Shown in pieces: positions 4,775 through 9,344 of a stretch of DNA of 9,344 nucleotides (position 1 is the first letter of the stretch; every line of letters starts with the position of its first letter). The notes beneath the pieces are model-generated. The model had not been told where the DNA came from. It did not search any database and worked only from the letters and a program-made list of their open reading frames with translations. The stretch is from Candidatus Nesterenkonia stercoripullorum (GTDB taxonomy: Bacteria; Actinomycetota; Actinomycetes; Actinomycetales; Micrococcaceae). The stretch lies in NCBI GenBank assembly GCA_019114115.1, contig DXGD01000008.1, positions 1 through 9,344 on the forward strand, in the 5' to 3' direction. Position numbers and translations under genes: made by a program.

Positions 4775-6319
4775 GTGTTCGCCACATCTGCGCCCCAGAG
4801 TGCATCACCGGTGCCCCCGACCCCATGGCCTGCGCCTTGGCCGGGGGCACCAGTGCATGCCGAGGTCAATGTCCCCGCTTCGAAATCACTGACCAACCGA
4901 TACCTGCTGCTGGCTGCCCTCGCCGAGGGTCCCTCTACCGTCATCAACCCGCTGGAATCCCGCGACACGGAACTGATGCTGCGTGCACTGCAGCAATTGG
5001 GGGCTGTGAGCGAGCGGGTGCCGGACTGGCAGGGCACCGGAGAGCACGCCTACCGCATCACGCCTATTCCGTTCTCGGGATCGCGTCGCAGGCCTGGTCC
5101 GGGGGACTCGGGCTCCGGCTCCGGCTCAGACCCAGAGGCCGACGCAGGGACCGAGGCATGGGCCGAAGCTGGGGTCGAACCTAGGGGGGCCGAAGCTAGG
5201 GGGGCCGAAGCTGAGACCGAAGAGCGGGTGGCTGTGGATTGCGGACTCGCGGGCACCGTGATGCGCTTCCTGCCGGCAGTCGCCGCCCTGACCGGACGGA
5301 CTGTGGACTTCGACGGCGACCCCGAGGCCAGAGTCCGCCCGATGGGCGCAGTGCTGGAGGGGCTGCGAGCGCTCGACGTCGCCGTGACCGGCCACAGGGA
5401 TGACGCCGACGACGAGCGGCCAGCAGACTCACTGCCGTTCACGATCTCCTCCCCCGCGGGTGTCTCCGGCGGCGAGATCGCGATCGATGCGTCTGCGTCC
5501 TCCCAGTTCGTCTCCGGCCTGCTCCTCGCGGCTCCCTTGATGCGCCAGGGACTCACCCTGCGTCACACTGGCGAGACGGTGCCCTCGAGTGAGCATATCG
5601 AGATGACCATGGAGGTTCTGCGCGATCTCGGGGTCTCTGCCGCCAGCCCGGAGCCCTGGGTCTGGCAGGTCTCCCCCGGGGGGATCGCGCCGTTCACCGT
5701 GCGGGTCGAGCCTGACCTGTCGAACGCCGGCCCGTTCCTCGCAGCGGCACTGGCCACCGGCGGCAGGGTGAGCATGCGCGGATGGCCGCAGAGTTCCACG
5801 CAGATCGGTCGGCGATGGACGCAGCTGCTGGAGCAGTTCGGCGGCAATGTCCAGACGACTCCGGAGCCGTCGGGGTCGACGTGCACCCTCACAGTCCGTG
5901 GCGGGGTGGACGAATTCGGCAAGCCCGCCGTGTCGACCCCCGGTACTGTCACCGGGACAGCCGAGCTGACGCCTACAGTTGCCGCGCTCGCCGCGCTGGC
6001 TGCCGAACCCACGACGTTCCGCGAGATCCAGCACCTGCGAGGTCATGAGACGGACCGGATCGCTGCACTTGTGGCAGAGCTGCAGCGCCTGGGCGCCCGT
6101 GCTGAGGAGACTGAGGACGGCTTCACTATCCTGGCTCCGGCACGCAGCGCTGCCACAGTGCGCACCTACGCCGATCACCGCATGGCGACATTCGGGGCCA
6201 TTATCGGGCTGGCGATCCCCGAGGTGCGTGTCGAAGACATCACCTGCACGTCCAAGACGATGCCGGCCTTCCCCGAGCTGTGGCACGCCATGGTCGAGGG
6301 CAGTCCGAGGCCGCTGTGA
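4775..6319 (+). CDS. aroA: 5-enolpyruvylshikimate-3-phosphate synthase (AroA)
   Basis: Joins phosphoenolpyruvate and shikimate 3-phosphate, the sixth step of the shikimate pathway, in the cytoplasm. Family motifs in order: PASKSLTNR (residues 34-42), CGLAGTVMRF (156-165, the actinobacterial form of the LGNAGT loop), RVRPMG (186-191), ASSQFVSGLLLAAPL (241-255), DLSNAGPFLAAALATGG (314-330), LRGHETDRI (421-429), YADHRMA (465-471) and SKTMPAFPELW (493-503). All key blocks are present, so it should be active. At 514 residues it is about 70 longer than usual. Most of the excess is a low-complexity insertion at about 100-150, rich in Gly/Ser then Ala/Glu/Arg, between strands ahead of the CGLAGT loop. 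The GTG at 4775 has no clear ribosome binding site; GTG 4811 is an in-frame alternative that leaves the core intact. It follows doxX by 11 bases and overlaps rsgA by 4. Confidence 0.96.
   Translation: MFATSAPQSASPVPPTPWPAPWPGAPVHAEVNVPASKSLTNRYLLLAALAEGPSTVINPLESRDTELMLRALQQLGAVSERVPDWQGTGEHAYRITPIPFSGSRRRPGPGDSGSGSGSDPEADAGTEAWAEAGVEPRGAEARGAEAETEERVAVDCGLAGTVMRFLPAVAALTGRTVDFDGDPEARVRPMGAVLEGLRALDVAVTGHRDDADDERPADSLPFTISSPAGVSGGEIAIDASASSQFVSGLLLAAPLMRQGLTLRHTGETVPSSEHIEMTMEVLRDLGVSAASPEPWVWQVSPGGIAPFTVRVEPDLSNAGPFLAAALATGGRVSMRGWPQSSTQIGRRWTQLLEQFGGNVQTTPEPSGSTCTLTVRGGVDEFGKPAVSTPGTVTGTAELTPTVAALAALAAEPTTFREIQHLRGHETDRIAALVAELQRLGARAEETEDGFTILAPARSAATVRTYADHRMATFGAIIGLAIPEVRVEDITCTSKTMPAFPELWHAMVEGSPRPL
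5111..5128 (+). repeat. Hexamer repeat coding Gly-Ser in AroA
   Basis: GGCTCC occurs at 5111-5116 and 5117-5122, followed by GGCTCA at 5123-5128. It encodes (Gly-Ser)3 at residues 113-118, in the AroA loop insertion. It is seen directly and looks like repeat growth by slippage. Confidence 0.8.
5181..5210 (+). repeat. Perfect 15-bp tandem duplication in aroA
   Basis: CTAGGGGGGCCGAAG occurs twice back to back (5181-5195, 5196-5210), giving the protein repeat RGAEA-RGAEA in the inserted loop. The length is a multiple of three, so the frame is kept. Confidence 0.95.
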
Positions 6320-7557
6320 GCCGCAAGTTCTCCGCAGCAACCCAGCGAGACTGGAGCGAAACGGATGTCAGAGTCCGTCCGAACAAGAAGGGCAGCCGCC
6401 CGCGGACCAAGGAGACCCCGGCGCACCGTGAGGCGCAATGGGGCCGGGTCGTCACTGTGGACCGCGGCCGGTACACCGTGCAGCTCTCCCCCGCCACAGG
6501 CGGGGCGGCCGGCAGGGACGCGACGTCGGGCCCTGGGGTGAGCCCCGCGCAGCGTGATGACTCCGCGAAACGTGATCACTCCGCAAACCGTCATCACGCC
6601 GAGCAGGCGCACACGGTCACGGCAGTGCGAGCCACTGCGCTGCGACGCCGAGCCATTGTCCCCGGGGATATCGTGGGGCTTGTCGGTGACACCTCCGGGG
6701 CTGAGGGCAGCCTCGCCAGGATGGTGCGGCTGCAGGACCGTGAGACGCTGCTGCGACGCAGCGCCGAAGACACCGATGATTCGGAACGGGTCATCGTCGC
6801 CAACGCCGATCAGTTGCTGATCGTGGTCGCCGCGGCGGAGCCTGAGCCGCGGACGGGATTCATCGATCGCGCTCTCGTGGCCGCCTTCGAGGCCGGCATC
6901 GAGCCCTTGCTGCTGATCACCAAGGCCGACCTGGCTGCGGATGCGGCAGACCCGGCGGGCCTGGTCCGCCACTATGCCGAGCTGGACCTCTCCATAGTGA
7001 TCTCCGCCCGGGCCGCTGAACACCGAGGACTTGAGCCTGCCGCCGTCGTCGAGCTGCATGAGCTGCTCTATGGTCACATCACAGCGCTGATCGGGCATTC
7101 CGGGGTCGGCAAGTCCACCATGGTCAACGAGCTCACCGGCGCTATGCGGGCGACCAGCGGCGTCAACGCTGTCACCGGTCGGGGGAGGCACACCTCGTCC
7201 TCAGCAGTCGCGATTCAGCTGGGATCATCCCCAGCCGGCACCGCCGCACTGCCGAGTGCAGGGGACTGTCAGGACTCGTGGATCATCGATACCCCGGGCG
7301 TTCGTACCTTCGGCTTGGCCCACGTGGCACCGGACGACGTCCTGGCGGCCTTCGGGGACCTCGTCGAAGGCTCGGCGGACTGCGAGCCAGGCTGTGCCCA
7401 TGAGTCGCCCCGCGGCGGCTGCGCCCTGGACGCCTGGGTCGAGCAAGGGCACGCTGGACCGCATGGACCGGCCCGGCTGGCGTCGCTGCGCGGCCTGCTG
7501 GCATCGCTCCTAGGGTCCGAGGAAGGGCCCTCGGGTAAGCGGCTCGGGGACGTCTGA
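6316..7557 (+). CDS. rsgA: Ribosome small-subunit-dependent GTPase A (RsgA)
   Basis: A circularly permuted GTPase that helps late 30S maturation. Start: the GTG at 6316 overlaps the aroA stop (GTGA), and its MSRKFSAATQRDWSETDVRVRP is the usual actinobacterial beginning. An ATG 12 codons earlier lies inside aroA. Domains from this start: OB-fold (about 42-140); permuted GTPase with G4 TKAD (202-205), G1 GHSGVGKS (260-267), switch Thr in RHTSSSA (293) and G3 DTPG (325-328); zinc finger with Cys356, Cys360, His362 and Cys369, then a C-terminal helix region. All nucleotide motifs are intact. The 413-residue length exceeds the family's usual 300-370 because of an insertion at about 60-100 in the OB-fold, made partly of an 18-bp repeat, and a smaller one before G3 (about 303-319). 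It is translationally coupled to aroA. Confidence 0.95.
   Translation: MSRKFSAATQRDWSETDVRVRPNKKGSRPRTKETPAHREAQWGRVVTVDRGRYTVQLSPATGGAAGRDATSGPGVSPAQRDDSAKRDHSANRHHAEQAHTVTAVRATALRRRAIVPGDIVGLVGDTSGAEGSLARMVRLQDRETLLRRSAEDTDDSERVIVANADQLLIVVAAAEPEPRTGFIDRALVAAFEAGIEPLLLITKADLAADAADPAGLVRHYAELDLSIVISARAAEHRGLEPAAVVELHELLYGHITALIGHSGVGKSTMVNELTGAMRATSGVNAVTGRGRHTSSSAVAIQLGSSPAGTAALPSAGDCQDSWIIDTPGVRTFGLAHVAPDDVLAAFGDLVEGSADCEPGCAHESPRGGCALDAWVEQGHAGPHGPARLASLRGLLASLLGSEEGPSGKRLGDV
6553..6606 (+). repeat. Degenerate 18-bp tandem repeat, three copies, in rsgA
   Basis: Copies at 6553-6570, 6571-6588 and 6589-6606 (CGTGATCACTCCGCAAAC-like). They encode RDDSAK, RDHSAN and RHHAEQ in the OB-fold loop. 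The first two copies differ at 3 of 18 bases; the third has decayed at its end. Confidence 0.8.
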
Positions 7558-7626
7558 GCTGCCCAAGGTGGCACGTATGCTGAAGCTGCGCGTGTGCCGA
7601 GTGCGCTGAAGCGGGCTCTGTGTTGG

Positions 7627-7632
7627 TAGCTT
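7627..7632 (+). promoter_or_regulatory. Putative -10 for leaderless hisN
   Basis: TAGCTT lies exactly six bases before the ATG at 7639, matching the TAnnnT-N6-ATG pattern of leaderless genes, and no ribosome binding site precedes the ATG. The -35 is poor. Another TATGCT (7576-7581) could serve a leadered transcript. Confidence 0.4.
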
Positions 7633-7638
7633 GAACCC

Positions 7639-8460
7639 ATGACCTCTTCGAGCAGCCCCTATACCGAGGACCTGCGGCTGGCGCTGATGATCGCCGACTC
7701 CGTCGATTCCGCCACCCTCTCCTACTTCTCCTCCATGGACTTCGCTGTGGAGACCAAGCCGGACCTCACGCCGGTGACGGAGGCCGACAAGAAGGCCGAG
7801 GAGATCATCCGGGCCCAGCTCGGCAGAGCACGCGGACGGGACTCCATATACGGCGAGGAATTCGGAACCACCGGCTCCGGACCCCGGCAGTGGGTCGTGG
7901 ACCCGATCGACGGTACCAAGAACTTCGTCCGTGGAGTGCCCGTGTGGGCGACGCTGATCGCCCTGGTCGATTCTGGGGAACCGGTCGTGGGTGTGGTCAG
8001 CGCCCCCGCGCTGAACCGTCGATGGTGGGCGGCGAAGGATGGCGGCGCCTACACCGGGAAGTCGCTCGCCTCGGCCCGCACACTGCATGTCTCGGACGTA
8101 GCGAACGTCGCCGACGCGTCGTTCTCCTATTCCTCGCTGAGCGGCTGGCGGGATATCGGCCGCAGCCAGAACTTCCTCGAGTTCACCGACGCCGTCTGGC
8201 GCACACGCGCCTATGGCGACTTCTGGTCCTACTGCATGGTCGCTGAAGGAGCAGTGGACGTCGCCGCGGAGCCGGAACTCGCGCTGCACGATATGGCCGC
8301 TCTGGTCCCACTGGTCAGAGAGGCTGGCGGAAAGTTCACATCCCTCGACGGAGAGCCCGGCGCACAGGGAACCAATGCCCTGGCAACCAACGGCCATCTG
8401 CACGAAGCAGCGCTGGGGGCACTCGCCCCCGACGCGCCGACGCCCTGGACACAGGACTGA
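7639..8460 (+). CDS. hisN: Histidinol-phosphatase, inositol-monophosphatase family (HisN)
   Basis: A 273-residue, Mg-dependent phosphatase of the IMPase superfamily. In actinomycetes this type removes phosphate from L-histidinol phosphate, the penultimate stage of histidine synthesis. Motifs: VTEADKKAE (46-54), GEEFG (72-76), the metal-binding DPIDGTKNF (88-96), GDFWSYCMVAEGAVDVA (193-209) and EPELALHDMAAL (211-222) with the second-site Asp218. The GDFWSYCM and EPELALHDMA blocks mark the HisN subgroup rather than a general inositol monophosphatase. The C-terminal 15 residues are Ala/Pro-rich. It follows rsgA by 81 bases and ends the aroA-rsgA-hisN cluster known from many actinomycetes. The ATG at 7639 lacks a ribosome binding site (see the putative leaderless -10). 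Inositol phosphatase activity cannot be excluded by sequence alone. Confidence 0.92.
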   Translation: MTSSSSPYTEDLRLALMIADSVDSATLSYFSSMDFAVETKPDLTPVTEADKKAEEIIRAQLGRARGRDSIYGEEFGTTGSGPRQWVVDPIDGTKNFVRGVPVWATLIALVDSGEPVVGVVSAPALNRRWWAAKDGGAYTGKSLASARTLHVSDVANVADASFSYSSLSGWRDIGRSQNFLEFTDAVWRTRAYGDFWSYCMVAEGAVDVAAEPELALHDMAALVPLVREAGGKFTSLDGEPGAQGTNALATNGHLHEAALGALAPDAPTPWTQD

Positions 8461-8474
8461 GGCACATCCGGCAC

Positions 8475-8519
8475 CTCGACACCTAGGCACTCGACACCCA
8501 GGCGCTCGACACCTAGGCG
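8475..8519 (+). repeat. 15-bp tandem repeat, three copies, behind hisN
   Basis: Three contiguous copies of CTCGACACCTAGGCG at 8475-8489, 8490-8504 and 8505-8519. Copies 1 and 3 differ only at the last base; copy 2 has CCCAGG for CCTAGG. They begin 15 bases behind the hisN stop. Each of the two exact copies holds the palindrome CCTAGG. They are non-coding on the plus strand. Confidence 0.92.
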
Positions 8520-8534
8520 CCTCAGCGCCCTCGA

Positions 8535-8563
8535 GGAGCGTCTCCTGTAGGGGGTCTCGCTCC
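8535..8563 (+). terminator. Possible weak terminator behind hisN
   Basis: GGAGCG (8535-8540) pairs with CGCTCC (8558-8563), a 6-bp stem with a 17-base loop. No T-run. A small GGCGC/GCGCC hairpin lies just ahead (8516-8530). Weak evidence. Confidence 0.25.
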
Positions 8564-8606
8564 CGACGCTTGCCATCTCAGCTCCACCCTGGCGTCCGTG
8601 TCTCGA

Positions 8607-8635
8607 TTGATTTTTAGGGATGCCTAAATCATACT
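8607..8635 (+). promoter_or_regulatory. Promoter of the metal ABC transporter operon
   Basis: TTGATT (8607-8612) and CATACT (8630-8635) are spaced by exactly 17 bases. Transcription would start about seven bases on, at or beside the ATG at 8643, so the transcript is probably leaderless. The spacer holds a perfect inverted repeat (separate entry). Confidence 0.6.
8613..8628. promoter_or_regulatory. DtxR/MntR-family-like operator
   Basis: TTTAGGGATGCCTAAA is a perfect 6+6 inverted repeat around four bases. The TTAGG/CCTAA half sites are typical of metal-dependent DtxR-family repressors (DtxR, IdeR, MntR, SirR). It fills the -35/-10 spacer, so a bound repressor would block RNA polymerase when metal is plentiful. 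The family is inferred from half-site sequence and the downstream gene. Confidence 0.65.
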
Positions 8636-8642
8636 AGGAGCC

Positions 8643-9344
8643 ATGTCTTTCTCCGCATATCGGGCGCACTGGAGCGCCGTTCTTGTCATCGGCGCGTTCA
8701 CTGGCGTGCTCAGCGGCTGCGCCTCCCCTGCCGGGGATGACGGCGAGGGCGATTCCTCAGCGGAGGAGAAGCCCGTTGTGCTGACGACCTTCACCGTCCT
8801 GCAGGACATGGCCGCTGAGGTCGCAGGCGATCGCGTCGACGTCCGCTCGCTGACCCCAGCCGGTGCCGAGATCCACGAATACCAGCCGACTCCGGGCAAT
8901 CTTCGCGACGCCGCGGATGCGGACCTCGTCATGGAGAACGGTCTCGGCTTGGAGGCATGGTTCGCTCAATTCGTCGAGCAGTCCGGCGCGGACTCCGTGA
9001 CCGTGACGGAGGGGATCGATACGCTGCCGGTGACGCGGCTTCCCGGCCACCCCGACGCCGATTCCGCTGAGGATCTTCCGGTGAACCCCCATGCGTGGAT
9101 GTCACCAAGCCATGCCGTGAGCTATGTGGAGAACATCGAGCAGGCCCTAGCAGACCTGTCCCCGGATGATGCTGAGTACTTTGAGGAGAACGCGCAGGAC
9201 TACATCACGGAGATCACCTCGATCAGGGACGCAGCCCGCGCGGAGCTTGAGACCGCGGGCTCTGACGTCCATCTGGTCTCCTGTGAAGGCGCCTTCAGCT
9301 ACCTCGCCGAGGACCTCGGGGTGGGCGAGCACTACCTCTGGCCG
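8643..9344 (+). CDS. Metal (Mn/Fe/Zn) ABC transporter substrate-binding lipoprotein, N-terminal part
   Basis: Open from ATG 8643 to the window end (234 codons, no stop), so the C-terminal part is missing. It is a cluster A-I solute-binding protein that captures a divalent metal outside the membrane for an ABC importer. A lipoprotein signal peptide is present: a hydrophobic stretch AVLVIGAFTGV (12-22) and lipobox LSGC with Cys26. A short acidic linker follows. Metal-site motifs: GAEIHEYQPTP with the first His ligand, NPHAWMSP with the second, and SCEGAFSYLAEDLGVGEHYLWP, whose Glu is the third. The EGAFSY-x-YLWP form is closer to Mn/Fe binders (SitA, MntC, YfeA) than to His-rich-loop ZnuA, and there is no His-rich loop. 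Regulation by a DtxR/MntR-like operator agrees. Metal specificity is inferred. AGGAG ends two bases before the ATG, too close to be an ideal ribosome binding site. Confidence 0.9.
   Translation, partial: MSFSAYRAHWSAVLVIGAFTGVLSGCASPAGDDGEGDSSAEEKPVVLTTFTVLQDMAAEVAGDRVDVRSLTPAGAEIHEYQPTPGNLRDAADADLVMENGLGLEAWFAQFVEQSGADSVTVTEGIDTLPVTRLPGHPDADSAEDLPVNPHAWMSPSHAVSYVENIEQALADLSPDDAEYFEENAQDYITEITSIRDAARAELETAGSDVHLVSCEGAFSYLAEDLGVGEHYLWP

Noticed and set aside
6280..6315. RsgA starting at ATG 6280
   Set aside because: The extra 12 codons lie inside aroA. The GTG at 6316 overlaps the aroA stop as GTGA and gives the usual N terminus.
5429..6340. Long antisense open frame (303 codons) over aroA
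   Set aside because: Shadow of a high-GC gene with all AroA motifs on the other strand; composition is Arg/Pro/Gly-rich with no recognisable domain. The same applies to the minus-strand frames at 565-1176, 3744-4556, 6175-7191 and 7510-8490.
8475..8519. CRISPR-like repeats
   Set aside because: Units are 15 bp and directly adjacent with no spacers.
8636..8640. AGGAG as the ribosome binding site of the metal lipoprotein gene
   Set aside because: Only two bases from the ATG, and the promoter predicts transcription to start at about the ATG.

Overview
The window is GC-rich (roughly two thirds G+C by eye) chromosomal DNA from an actinomycete. Supporting signs are a Kgd/OdhA-type 2-oxoglutarate enzyme, a SigR/RsrA thiol-stress pair, the 24-residue actinobacterial ribosomal protein bL37, the actinobacterial form of AroA, and an aroA-rsgA-hisN gene order known from Streptomyces, Micrococcales and relatives. 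A member of the Micrococcales (Micrococcaceae-like) is my best guess. That is inferred from protein style, not from a search. I see no mobile element, CRISPR array, tRNA or rRNA.

Layout, left to right: (1) the 3' part of kgd/odhA (1-1557, +), closed by a strong hairpin terminator; (2) a small SGNH-hydrolase-like gene (1774-2373, +) whose catalytic Ser and His both appear to be absent; (3) the tiny bL37 gene (2476-2550, +) with a perfect hairpin behind it; (4) on the minus strand sigR-rsrA (3772 down to 2751), overlapping by ATGA, with a perfect SigR-type promoter (GGAAT-N18-GTT) about 210 bases upstream of the classical start; (5) divergently, doxX-aroA-rsgA (4122-7557, +), tightly packed, the last pair overlapping by GTGA; (6) hisN (7639-8460, +), probably with its own leaderless promoter; (7) an intergenic stretch with a 15-bp tandem repeat; (8) the 5' part of a metal ABC transporter lipoprotein gene (8643 to the end, +), whose promoter carries a DtxR/MntR-like operator exactly between its -35 and -10.

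The genes are mostly housekeeping: TCA cycle, ribosome, shikimate pathway, 30S maturation and histidine synthesis. Two stress or metal-response modules sit among them. The most interesting regulatory reading is sigR. The SigR-type promoter lies just upstream of an in-frame ATG that would add 67 residues to the sigma factor. This matches the known Streptomyces arrangement in which SigR induces a longer, unstable isoform of itself.

Three different short tandem repeats (15, 18 and 15 bp) occur in a loop of AroA, a loop of RsgA and the gap behind hisN. The two coding ones lengthen enzymes at surface loops. Nothing in the window looks like a wholly new system. The unusual points are the sigR control region, the metal operator and apparent leaderless starts, the probable SGNH pseudoenzyme, and the loop insertions.
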